From positions 1-8,841 of the forward strand of contig JALZWI010000105.1 of assembly GCA_023299895.1 (NCBI GenBank): a stretch of 8,841 nucleotides of DNA, given 5' to 3'. The notes beneath the pieces are model-generated. The model searched no databases and had not been told where the DNA came from. It saw nothing but the letters and a program-made list of their open reading frames with translations. Within the stretch, counting starts at the first letter, position 1. Each line of letters starts with the position of its first letter. This DNA is from Arenicella sp. Its GTDB lineage: Bacteria > Pseudomonadota > Gammaproteobacteria > Arenicellales > Arenicellaceae. Below, in pieces: positions 1-6,309 of the stretch. A program made the position numbers and the translations under genes.

Positions 1-116
1 CTCAAAAAACTTTCTAACAGTTTGATTTGAGTCGAGACAAAAGTTTTCATAACGAATCATGATATATTCTTGTGAATAGGGTTGAATAATTGAGCGAATA
101 ATTAAATATACCTAAT

Positions 117-147
117 TTGTAAGACTTAAAAAGTAACCCTTTATAAT
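117..147 (+). promoter_or_regulatory. Candidate sigma70 promoter for the beta-helix protein gene
   Basis: A perfect TATAAT lies at 142-147 and a TTGTAA at 117-122 could serve as -35, but the 19-bp spacer is longer than the usual 16-18. Transcription would begin near 154, leaving about 47 nt of leader before the ATG at 201. The -10 match is good; the -35 assignment is weak. Confidence 0.4.
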
Positions 148-200
148 AGGCTTACCTACGAACAAGAAAATAATTTTTAGAGAGTGAGTAGTCAATTATT

Positions 201-1490
201 ATGCGTAGTCCTTATGCTTTTAAAAAAACTTGTCTTGCCCTTTGCGTTGCTCAAGCGTTGGCTGTGACACCTAGTTTGGCAGCATCTATAATTGTAGATG
301 ATGGTTCTGATGGCGCTGTAGGTTGTACTTTGCGCAGTGCAATTGTAAGTATCAATACAGCGCAAAATAGTGGCAGTTGTGTTGCTGATGGTGATTTTGG
401 AGTAAGCGACACTATCGGTTTTAATGTTTCAAATATCAGTGGCCTTGAGTCGACGCTTGCCATCGCAAGAAGTGTTGCAATAAATCCAAATAGTACTTCA
501 CTAACAATTAGCAGTTCGGGTAACGGTAGTGTTTTTGATATTCGAAATTCTGTCGTCTCAATTAATAATGCAGTGATTACAGGTGGGAGCGCTAGCATTG
601 ATGGTGGCGGTATTTCTGCTACAGATAGTACTATTAATCTAGTTAATAGCACATTGATTGGTAATCGTGCGGCTGACGACGGAGGTGGACTGTTCACACG
701 TAACAGTATTGTGACCCTAACAAATAGTACGGTATCGGGTAATAGTGCCGATGACGATGGTGGTGGAATTTACTCAAGAACGAGTACGACCACGGTCAAC
801 AATAGTACTATCGCAACTAATATTGCTGGTGACACAGGCGGTGGTATTCATCTGTTTTCATCTAGTTCAGCGACGATCACTAATAGCACAATTTCTGGTA
901 ATACAGCGGATGATGATGGTGGAGGTGTTACTGTAACGTTTAATAGTTCTGTCACATTCACTAACAACACTGTATCAAATAATAGAGGTGAACGGACTGC
1001 AGGTGGATTTTACATTTCTTCAGGGGTAGTAGAGTTTCGGAATAATATAATTTCAGGAAATTTTACGGGAACTGGTCTTCTAGCTGTCTCAGAAATATTT
1101 TATGGCGGAGCAGCTTCTGTAAATTTTTCTGGTCGTAATTTGATCGGTGACAGCAGCAGAACTAATACTGAAGCGTTCAACTTTACGCCTGAAAATAGCA
1201 TTATTTTAGGTACCTCCGATGGTAATCAACCGACAAATATCACTTCGATTATATCGCCTTTGATGGATAACGACGGGCGCACGTTCACTCATGCATTGCC
1301 TGAGGGCAGCCCTGCGGTTGACGTTGGGAGCATTAGTGTCTGTGCTGCATCGCCAGTGAATGATCGTGATCAGCGTGGTTTTCAAAGAGACGACTTATGT
1401 GATATCGGTGCCTATGAATTCGGTGCCAGCCTGCCATCATTTAACCCTGTGCCGATGCTATATTTACTTTTATTGACTGATCAAGATTAA
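201..1490 (+). CDS. Secreted right-handed parallel beta-helix repeat protein with choice-of-anchor Q-like region
   Basis: The product has 429 residues. A Sec signal peptide covers residues 1-28 (basic start, hydrophobic core, cleavage after SLA or LAA). Residues 31-60 resemble the CSLREA-type N-terminal region (CTLRSAI, with Cys42 and Cys60). Residues 122-287 form about seven turns of 26-27 residues, each beginning N-S/N-T-x-I/V and several carrying a DDGGG loop; this is the pattern of a parallel beta-helix (PbH1). Residues 312-407 match the choice-of-anchor Q pattern: NLIGD, then PLxDN-GR-T-TH-L-GSPAVDVG, DQRGF and CDIGAYEF. Such proteins are exported and usually held at the cell surface or secreted; substrates are unknown and no lyase active site is evident. 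The C-terminus (PVPML, then four Leu, then TDQD) lacks the basic tail of usual sorting signals. The ATG at 201 is the first possible start because an in-frame TAG lies at 189-191; the GAG-rich upstream stretch at 182-188 is a distant ribosome site. Confidence 0.85.
   Translation: MRSPYAFKKTCLALCVAQALAVTPSLAASIIVDDGSDGAVGCTLRSAIVSINTAQNSGSCVADGDFGVSDTIGFNVSNISGLESTLAIARSVAINPNSTSLTISSSGNGSVFDIRNSVVSINNAVITGGSASIDGGGISATDSTINLVNSTLIGNRAADDGGGLFTRNSIVTLTNSTVSGNSADDDGGGIYSRTSTTTVNNSTIATNIAGDTGGGIHLFSSSSATITNSTISGNTADDDGGGVTVTFNSSVTFTNNTVSNNRGERTAGGFYISSGVVEFRNNIISGNFTGTGLLAVSEIFYGGAASVNFSGRNLIGDSSRTNTEAFNFTPENSIILGTSDGNQPTNITSIISPLMDNDGRTFTHALPEGSPAVDVGSISVCAASPVNDRDQRGFQRDDLCDIGAYEFGASLPSFNPVPMLYLLLLTDQD
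564..1061 (+). repeat. Tandem beta-helix repeats within the coding sequence (seven units of 78-81 bp)
   Basis: Units begin at residues 122, 149, 175, 201, 228, 255 and 281, so the spacing is 26-27 residues throughout. The units around residues 175 and 228 are the most alike at the protein level (NSTVSGN/NSTISGN followed by ADDDGGG), but their DNA has diverged in many third positions. The repeats are therefore old and kept for structure, not a recent duplication. Confidence 0.8.
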
Positions 1491-1523
1491 TGTTGAGATG
1501 ATTAATACTTATATCAAAGAAAT

Positions 1524-1551
1524 GACCCCTTAGAGTGTTTCACTAAGGGTC
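1524..1551 (+). terminator. Possible terminator hairpin after the beta-helix gene
   Basis: GACCC (1524-1528) pairs with GGGTC (1547-1551) and TTAG (1530-1533) with CTAA (1543-1546), leaving one bulged C and a 9-nt loop. It begins 33 nt past the stop codon. No run of T follows on the plus strand, so intrinsic termination would be inefficient. Confidence 0.4.
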
Positions 1552-1618
1552 TAAACATCAAAGTAGATTGATGAGAATTAAAGACCACGTCTCTAGCCTA
1601 TATAGTTGTGGTTTAAGT

Positions 1619-2008
1619 TTAAGAAGAGCGCAGTGAGCGCAGCAATAGACCCAGACCGCCGACCGCTAAAACCAGAATGACAATCAAATCGAAAGCACTC
1701 ATTCGGTTAAAGGTAAAATTAATCGACGCAATGACACCAAAAATAAGCGCTACCAGAGAACCACCAGCCAATAACCAACCGTACCATTTTCGCACATCAT
1801 AAAATATGATTCCAACGCCGAACATAAACGGAATCATTACCATGCCACTGGTGATTGAAAAACCACCAAAATTGTAGAGCCTTGCACCAAAACCATAGGG
1901 TGCTGATATGTTAATCGAGTTTAGTAATAAAAATAATCCACCGCAGAGCATAGTTGCTCCAATAAAAAATTGTCCCATGCCGCCCGTGGTTCCTCCTGCT
2001 CCTCTCAT
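1619..2008 (-). CDS. Small integral membrane protein, four predicted transmembrane helices, function unknown
   Basis: The product has 129 residues and I do not recognise its family. Hydrophobic segments lie at about residues 13-30, 50-70, 76-98 and 104-123, suggesting four inner-membrane helices. The N-terminus is glycine-rich and flexible (residues 1-11), and the C-terminus ends in a short Arg/Ser tail (RSLRSS). No catalytic residues or metal-binding motifs are visible; the only cysteine is Cys22, in helix 1. The start is supported by GAGG about 8 nt upstream of the ATG. It stands alone: the upstream neighbour on the same strand ends 484 bp away, and a candidate promoter with an overlapping inverted repeat precedes it. 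A membrane-stress or accessory transport role is possible, but nothing in the sequence shows it. Confidence 0.75.
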   Translation of the reverse strand: MRGAGGTTGGMGQFFIGATMLCGGLFLLLNSINISAPYGFGARLYNFGGFSITSGMVMIPFMFGVGIIFYDVRKWYGWLLAGGSLVALIFGVIASINFTFNRMSAFDLIVILVLAVGGLGLLLRSLRSS

Positions 2009-2062
2009 TTCATCGCCTCAATTATATTATGTTTTTGGTTAGGGTATTGATTACTTAACGCT

Positions 2063-2068
2063 ATTATA
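2063..2068 (-). promoter_or_regulatory. Candidate -10 element (TATAAT on the minus strand) for the small membrane protein gene
   Basis: ATTATA on the plus strand reads TATAAT on the minus strand, 54 bp before the ATG. With a 17-bp spacer the -35 would be 2086-2091, which reads TGTCGA and is a poor match to TTGACA. That hexamer lies in the near arm of the inverted repeat at 2084-2112. A weak -35 with an overlapping palindrome suggests a regulated promoter, possibly one dependent on an activator. Confidence 0.4.
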
Positions 2069-2083
2069 AACATTCCCTAATTG

Positions 2084-2112
2084 TATCGACACAACAACAA
2101 TTTGTGTCGATA
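2084..2112. promoter_or_regulatory. 11-bp perfect inverted repeat, likely operator
   Basis: TATCGACACAA (2084-2094) and TTGTGTCGATA (2102-2112) are exact reverse complements separated by 7 nt. The near arm covers the predicted -35 of the membrane protein gene on the minus strand. A terminator is less likely: no gene on the plus strand ends nearby, and on the minus strand no T run follows. Half-site centres 18 bp apart would suit a dimeric regulator. The cognate protein is not encoded in this window. Confidence 0.5.
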
Positions 2113-2152
2113 ATTTTCGAATATATTTATTTAACAATATAAAGAAAATTAT
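2110..2152. repeat. AT-rich 9-bp inverted repeat
   Basis: ATAATTTTC (2110-2118) is the exact reverse complement of GAAAATTAT (2144-2152), with 25 nt between them. The left arm overlaps the end of the neighbouring palindrome. In DNA this AT-rich, chance is a fair explanation. Confidence 0.3.
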
Positions 2153-2492
2153 TCGAAACGATATATGACTTTAAATCAATTTCTACCTTATTGAAGAAAA
2201 TATAATTTCGATGGGATTATAATCCAAGTTCTGATGTTGAATGTGCAATCAAGTTATTGCCAACAATACTGCTAGAAACAACGTTTTTCTTGTACATCTA
2301 AGGGTGAAACGCGGTCAAAGAGGATAAGTTCTGCCAGGACAACAGATATTCGTAATGAAGATATCGTTGACATAAATACAATGAAAAATTTACTCGTACT
2401 GTAAGGCTGCTTCTTATACAACTGGTTTGCAATTACACATGAGACAGGACTGCATAAGTTGAGTTATTTATTAATCGCTAACACATTGTTAG
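2113..2492. other. Gene-free stretch
   Basis: No reading frame longer than about 15 codons with a plausible ribosome site is visible on either strand, and I see no tRNA-like or riboswitch-like structure. An isolated TTGACA at 2367-2372 has no partner -10 element. The stretch holds the 3' flank of the DUF3179 gene and may be decayed sequence or encode an unrecognised small RNA. Confidence 0.5.
2478..2492 (-). terminator. Weak hairpin immediately after the DUF3179 gene
   Basis: CTAACA (2478-2483) pairs with TGTTAG (2487-2492) around a 3-nt loop. It directly abuts the stop codon of the minus-strand gene. The stem is short and AT-rich, and the downstream minus-strand sequence has no T run, so this is at best a weak terminator. 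Confidence 0.25.
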
Positions 2493-3881
2493 TTATTGAA
2501 TGAGTTTTGTCTGCGGAAAAGCAGCATGCCAGCCAAACCAAAACGCACGATGATAAGGTAAGCGGTTTAGGCGTTTTCCGTCTGGAGTTTCTAACCACTC
2601 TTCATTAAGTGCCCATTGCGTTCCAGTTGCGTCGGTAACGTTTTGATTGCCGTCGTAGCCATCAAAATTTATGTCTTGCGGGTCATAGACACGATTTGCA
2701 CCAGTTTCATCGGTGAAAACAACAAATTTTTGTTGGCCGATACTGCCTTTATATACTGGGTTTTTGTTAAGGAAATCGGTATCGATAGCCAATTGTTGGT
2801 TCGGTGCTGCGGGAAATCTTAAGGCTAGGATTTCTTGTTTATTGTCGAGTCGGTCGTCGCTGAATGGCGTATTAAACATTAGTTCGTCGGTGCCAAAGTA
2901 ACTAGCGTAAGCAACGCCTTCTCCGTAATCTCGTTGGTGGCCAGTGCTGAGTGATAGCACGGTAGTATCTGGGTGACGTTTGCGCCATTCACCCCAAGTA
3001 GTCGTTACCACACTTTCATATTTAAGTTGGATACCTTTATCGGCCAAGGGGCCTAAAACAGGCTTGCCTTGCGTGGTGCTCCACAATGATTGTGTTGCTT
3101 GGTCGTACATTAATTTATTTGAACGATAAAGAAACCCACTGGTTCCTAAGCGATAACTTACGCCATTATGTTCGGTGACAAAGGGAATTACGGTGCCGCA
3201 AAGAGTGCAATAGACACCGGCGATTGGAATGCCACCAATCGTATCAGTAAACATTTCGTGCCAGGCTAATATTCGCTTAGGGTAAGCGCGTGCGTCGCCA
3301 TTGATTTCAATGCCGAACACGATATTGTCATCATCCAGATAATCGGCCTGATCGACTGAAATCATTTCAGGGTCGCGCAATGGCGGAATACCATCTTGGC
3401 CAACTCCGCCCCAGCGTATTTCATCCAAACGAATCAGTGCAGTGTCACCTCTATCTCGAAAGTACGTTGCAAATTTCAGGTCAATGCTTTGTAGTAAACC
3501 TGCCTTGAAGTTTGCGTAACCAGCATCTGGTTCAATCGACTGATTCCATAACCAGAAATACCATTCATGTAGACTGTCAGAGGCTTTTCCTTGAGTGCTT
3601 TGGTTTATTAATGTAGTAAGTTTTCTTCTAGTGTCTAAATCTCTCATGTAAGGGTAAATTTCAAGTGCATAGGGTAGCAATTGTGGTTGCCAATTTGCCT
3701 CTATGTAGTCGAATGAGGTTTCTAGATCATCTTCGCTTTGAGGAATTAATAGATTAAAAAAATGTATTCCGTAGTTGATCGGTTGAGTGTTTTGAGCACT
3801 GGTAGTGTTAATTGAGGCACTAAAAAATAGAGCTAATATAAAGACGGGACGGATGATTTTTGTAATTAGCGAAGCAGACAT
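2493..3881 (-). CDS. DUF3179 domain-containing secreted protein
   Basis: The product has 462 residues with a Sec signal peptide (residues 1-29, cleavage near TTSA-Q), so it should act outside the cytoplasm. DUF3179 hallmarks follow: GIEINGDARAYP (190-201), the WHE motif (207-209), VYCTLCGT (223-230) with Cys225 and Cys228 as a CxxC, then TSGFLYRSNKLMYD (247-260), LWS and GKPVLG. The TTTWGEW and HPDTTVLS segments come next, and the family's closing HRAFWFGWHAAFP motif is at 444-456. The family has no established biochemical function. The CxxC, which as I recall is replaced by a selenocysteine form in some homologues, suggests a thiol redox or metal role; this is inference. About 130 residues precede the core domain and resemble nothing I recognise. 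The start gives a proper signal peptide, but no clear Shine-Dalgarno sequence precedes it. It is transcribed divergently from the bufferin operon, 381 bp away. Confidence 0.85.
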   Translation of the reverse strand: MSASLITKIIRPVFILALFFSASINTTSAQNTQPINYGIHFFNLLIPQSEDDLETSFDYIEANWQPQLLPYALEIYPYMRDLDTRRKLTTLINQSTQGKASDSLHEWYFWLWNQSIEPDAGYANFKAGLLQSIDLKFATYFRDRGDTALIRLDEIRWGGVGQDGIPPLRDPEMISVDQADYLDDDNIVFGIEINGDARAYPKRILAWHEMFTDTIGGIPIAGVYCTLCGTVIPFVTEHNGVSYRLGTSGFLYRSNKLMYDQATQSLWSTTQGKPVLGPLADKGIQLKYESVVTTTWGEWRKRHPDTTVLSLSTGHQRDYGEGVAYASYFGTDELMFNTPFSDDRLDNKQEILALRFPAAPNQQLAIDTDFLNKNPVYKGSIGQQKFVVFTDETGANRVYDPQDINFDGYDGNQNVTDATGTQWALNEEWLETPDGKRLNRLPYHRAFWFGWHAAFPQTKLIQ

Positions 3882-4147
3882 GGCATTGATTTAATGTTGA
3901 CTAGGTTACTAATCATGACCAGCGGGGTCGTTAAATTATTGCTAATCTATTTTAACTGAAAATAAAGAAATTGAAGGAAAGTTAGAGATAACGGCTATCT
4001 ATTAATGATGTAACCTATCGTTTTTCTTCAGCATTTAATCGTTGTTAAAGCTAATGTGCACTGGATTAAAGTTAAAAATGTACCAGAAGAAAACTTATAA
4101 TTTATTTTAATTTTCACACAACATTGCGTAGAATTCATTCTCTAGGA

Positions 4148-4186
4148 ACAAGCTTATAAAAAGTAGTAGAATATATAAGCAAGCTT
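4148..4186. repeat. Interleaved inverted and direct repeats upstream of bufA
   Basis: GCTTATA (4152-4158) is the reverse complement of TATAAGC (4174-4180), and CAAGCTT occurs twice as a direct repeat (4149-4155 and 4180-4186), 31 bp apart. The cluster ends just before the candidate -35 at 4192. It may be a regulator-binding site. Low sequence complexity limits confidence. Confidence 0.35.
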
Positions 4187-4191
4187 TTGTT

Positions 4192-4217
4192 TGTAACTAA
4201 GGTCTATTAGTTCAGTC
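4192..4217 (+). promoter_or_regulatory. Candidate ECF-sigma promoter for the bufferin operon
   Basis: TGTAAC (4192-4197) is followed after 16 nt by AGTC (4214-4217). This approximates the general ECF-sigma layout of an AAC-containing -35 and a CGTC-like -10 with a 16-17 bp spacer. Related bufferin operons in Caulobacter depend on the ECF factor SigF. An alternative is a sigma70 -10, TATAAT, at 4226-4231, but no good -35 lies 16-18 bp before it. No sigma or anti-sigma gene is in the window. Confidence 0.3.
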
Positions 4218-4262
4218 ACTATTTATATAATTTAACAACATTACTATTTATGGAGTAATCTA

Positions 4263-4625
4263 ATGAAAAAAACGCAAATCGCTCAAACTCTAATAGCAGG
4301 TGCAGCACTTCTAGCTACAAATGTTATTGCAGCGCCTAATGACCAATTATCTGTTGCTGAAGGTGCTTCTCCTGAAATTTCTGCAGCATTGACTGAATGG
4401 ATCAGTACTGGTGAATCTCCTTCTGGCAGAAAAGATAAGTGTTTCGGTATTGCACTGGCTGCAGAGAATGATTGTGCTGCAGGTGCCGGTACGTCATGTG
4501 AAGGCACTTCAACTATTGATTTCCAAGGTGATTCTTGGACTTACGCACCTAAAGGTACTTGTGAGTCAATCGTAACGCCTAATGGCGTTGCGTCGTTAAC
4601 AGCTTTAGACCGAGATCTTCCTTAA
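4263..4625 (+). CDS. bufA: DUF2282 bufferin precursor (RiPP metallophore, four-cysteine type)
   Basis: The product has 120 residues. A Sec signal peptide (residues 1-24, two Lys then a hydrophobic stretch, cleavage around VIA-A) is followed by a spacer at 25-59 and then the DUF2282 core. The core has Cys60, Cys71, Cys79 and Cys100 in the family spacing, within [21 protein letters not shown], and W-x-Y-x-P-K-G-T-C. In characterised bufferins an MNIO enzyme and its partner convert some of these cysteines into thiooxazole-type heterocycles; the product reaches the periplasm through its signal peptide and sequesters copper. The following DUF692 and DUF2063 genes make that assignment strong. The mature part is acidic (14 Asp/Glu against 5 Lys/Arg). 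The spacer is unusual, because most members I recall reach the first core cysteine within a few residues of the cleavage site. GGAG sits 7 nt before the ATG, a good ribosome site. Which metal is bound here is not shown. Confidence 0.88.
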   Translation: MKKTQIAQTLIAGAALLATNVIAAPNDQLSVAEGASPEISAALTEWISTGESPSGRKDKCFGIALAAENDCAAGAGTSCEGTSTIDFQGDSWTYAPKGTCESIVTPNGVASLTALDRDLP

Positions 4626-4649
4626 TCTACAGTCTAAATCTTTGTAGTT

Positions 4650-4675
4650 GTTGTTTCTTCTAGCTAAGAAACAAC
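4650..4675 (+). promoter_or_regulatory. Intercistronic 10-bp hairpin between bufA and bufB
   Basis: GTTGTTTCTT (4650-4659) and AAGAAACAAC (4666-4675) are exact reverse complements around a 6-nt loop. The hairpin starts 24 nt after the bufA stop and ends 15 nt before the bufB ATG, with no T run after it. It could protect the 3' end of a bufA transcript, act as a partial terminator, or limit bufB translation, so that precursor outnumbers enzyme. Confidence 0.55.
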
Positions 4676-4690
4676 TCGGTCGAGTCTGAT

Positions 4691-5551
4691 ATGACTATCC
4701 GTGAGTTAACGTGTTCTGCTGGAATCGGATTTAAACCCGATTACTTGCAACATGTTTTAGCGACTACTGAATCAGATCTTTGGTTAGAAGTTCATACCGA
4801 GAACTATTTGGTTGATGGAGGTATCAGGCTCGATTATTTAGAGCAGCTGCGGCAACGCTCGCAGCTGAGTTTTCATGGAGTTTCTGCCTCGCTTGGTGGC
4901 ACTGAAATAATTAACCAAGAATTGATTGCAGCAACAAGAAAATTGGTTGATCGGTTTCAACCAAATTCAGTCTCAGAACATGCAGTTTGGTCACGAAATT
5001 TGGGTAATTACTTTCCTGATCTTCTGCCATTACCGAGAACCGAGCAAGCGATGTCACAACTCGTTAGCGGTGTGACGGCATATCAAGAAGGAATTGGGCG
5101 AAGCATCCTATTAGAAAATCCGACCAACTATCTTAGTTTTGCTAGTGAGATGGACGAACCAGAATTTCTAATTGAAGTTGCTAATCGTTCTGGTTGTGGG
5201 CTATTACTTGATATTAATAACCTTTATCTGAGTAGTGTTAATTGTGGGATGGACGTTTATTCATATATAGACAAACTACCACTAGGCTTGGTTGGTGAAA
5301 TACATGTTGCAGGTTATACCGTTGATCCTGAGTTTAGTGACCAACTCTATATAGATAGCCACGCTGAGCCAGTTAGTGAACCGGTCTGGGAGTTACTTAG
5401 TTACGCCTTAAGAAGGCTTGGTTCGGTGCCCGTATTGGTAGAACGCGACGATAATTTGCCTGAATGGTCTGAGCTTATACAAGAGCGCAATCGTGCTCAG
5501 TCAATTATCATTAATAATCAAATAGAGTATGCAAGCAGTGCAATTTCGTAG
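4691..5551 (+). CDS. bufB: DUF692 multinuclear non-heme iron oxidase (MNIO), bufferin-modifying enzyme
   Basis: The product has 286 residues, the usual length for this TIM-barrel family. Family motifs appear in order: GIGFKPDY (11-18), EVHTENY (33-39), SFHGVSASLG (60-69) with His62, SEHAVWS (95-101) with Glu96 and His97, LLENPTNY (140-147), LLLDINN (171-177) with Asp174 and Asn177, GEIHVAG (202-208) with Glu203 and His205, DSH (222-224), and LVERD (249-253). These His, Glu, Asp and Asn residues are where MbnB-like enzymes bind two or three irons. The family uses mixed-valent iron and oxygen to rearrange cysteine; in bufferin systems it acts on the BufA core together with BufC in the cytoplasm. 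All expected ligands appear intact, so it should be active. The start fits the family N-terminus, but the ribosome site (GAG 6 nt upstream) is weak. The last 23 nt overlap bufC, indicating coupled translation. Confidence 0.92.
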   Translation: MTIRELTCSAGIGFKPDYLQHVLATTESDLWLEVHTENYLVDGGIRLDYLEQLRQRSQLSFHGVSASLGGTEIINQELIAATRKLVDRFQPNSVSEHAVWSRNLGNYFPDLLPLPRTEQAMSQLVSGVTAYQEGIGRSILLENPTNYLSFASEMDEPEFLIEVANRSGCGLLLDINNLYLSSVNCGMDVYSYIDKLPLGLVGEIHVAGYTVDPEFSDQLYIDSHAEPVSEPVWELLSYALRRLGSVPVLVERDDNLPEWSELIQERNRAQSIIINNQIEYASSAIS

Positions 5552-6287
5552 TTATATCGAAGCCTTTTCGAACTATATTGAAACTGGTGATGCTCAGGGT
5601 TTAAGTCCTTATCTGTCTGATCATTCTAATCCGGCTTTTTTAAAAATTTATCGTAATGGCGCTGCCAAAGCATGTTTTGAAGCACTGGCCGCAAATTTTC
5701 CATCATTGCAGTCCTATTTAGGTGCTGATCAATTTAAAGCATTAGGTCGTGAATATATTTTTCAAAATTGGCCAACTGATGCACGTTTATCGACTTACGG
5801 TAATCAATTAGCAAACTACATTAGTACAGTTTCTACTCAATACCCTCCCTATAGTTATGATATTGCAAGACTTGATCGGGCTTGGTTAGATACTTTATTT
5901 TCAGTAGATGAAAAAGCATTACTAGCTGAAGATATAGCAGAGATTTTTAGTCAAGAAAATCAAGAAGATTTATTCTTGCTTGAATTAGCCAACTCGGTAA
6001 ACCTGATACAGCTTGATAATGATTGTATGACTGACTGGCTTGCATTAAAGTTCGTAAATGAAAATATTAGGGTTGAATCAGGTGCAAAATCAATTATGCT
6101 ATGGCGGCATGATCAAGCTGTACAGTATCGAGCCTTGAGCCCCTTTGAAGATAGTTTTATTGTCGCGATCTTTGAGTCTGGTTCGATATTGAGTGCAGCC
6201 GAAATAGCAGTTGCTAACTACCCAAATGAAGACCTTGGTGTTTTATTTGCAGGGTTACTGACCGCTGGAATATTAATTAAAAAATAA
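5529..6287 (+). CDS. bufC: DUF2063 MNIO partner protein (substrate recruitment)
   Basis: The product has 252 residues. The N-terminal half carries the DUF2063 pattern: FLKIYRNG (37-44), ALAANFPSL (52-60), FKALGREYI (69-77), STYGNQLANYI (88-98), then ARLDRAW (113-119). The C-terminal half (about 125-252) is less conserved and ends in a short hydrophobic stretch (AGLLTAGILI). In related pathways this protein binds the precursor and delivers it to the DUF692 oxidase, as the MbnC-type partner does for MbnB. No signal peptide is present, consistent with work in the cytoplasm. The ATG lies inside the end of bufB (23-nt overlap, different frame), with only a weak GAG before it, so translation is probably coupled to bufB. 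The two enzymes would then be made in similar amounts. The DoxX gene follows after 22 nt. Confidence 0.87.
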   Translation: MQAVQFRSYIEAFSNYIETGDAQGLSPYLSDHSNPAFLKIYRNGAAKACFEALAANFPSLQSYLGADQFKALGREYIFQNWPTDARLSTYGNQLANYISTVSTQYPPYSYDIARLDRAWLDTLFSVDEKALLAEDIAEIFSQENQEDLFLLELANSVNLIQLDNDCMTDWLALKFVNENIRVESGAKSIMLWRHDQAVQYRALSPFEDSFIVAIFESGSILSAAEIAVANYPNEDLGVLFAGLLTAGILIKK

Positions 6288-6309
6288 TGCCTTAATTTAG
6301 GGGAATATA

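Larger units (their letters stand above)
3882..4262. other. Divergent control region between DUF3179 gene and bufferin operon
   Basis: This AT-rich region holds no gene; the longest plus-strand frame seen starts at 3914 and has 14 codons. The half nearer bufA carries the inverted/direct repeat cluster at 4148-4190, the ECF-like promoter candidate at 4192-4217, a TATAAT at 4226-4231 and the GGAG ribosome site at 4252-4255. I found no convincing promoter for the DUF3179 gene. Confidence 0.6.

Noticed and set aside
133..162. GTAACC followed by CGAA, resembling a SigF-type promoter before the beta-helix gene
   Set aside because: The spacing is 20 bp instead of about 16, and a perfect TATAAT overlaps; there is no reason to link this gene to the bufferin regulon.
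251..697. 148-codon open frame on the minus strand within the beta-helix gene
   Set aside because: It is antisense to a gene with clear family motifs and a signal peptide; its composition reflects the repeats on the other strand, and it has no recognisable domain.
564..1061. Regularly spaced repeats that might suggest a CRISPR or satellite array
   Set aside because: The period is 78-81 bp, the frame stays open, and similarity is at the protein level as expected for a beta-helix; the DNA repeats are not identical.
2367..2372. Perfect TTGACA as a -35 box
   Set aside because: No acceptable -10 lies 16-18 bp downstream (TTACTC or TACTCG), and no gene follows on the plus strand.
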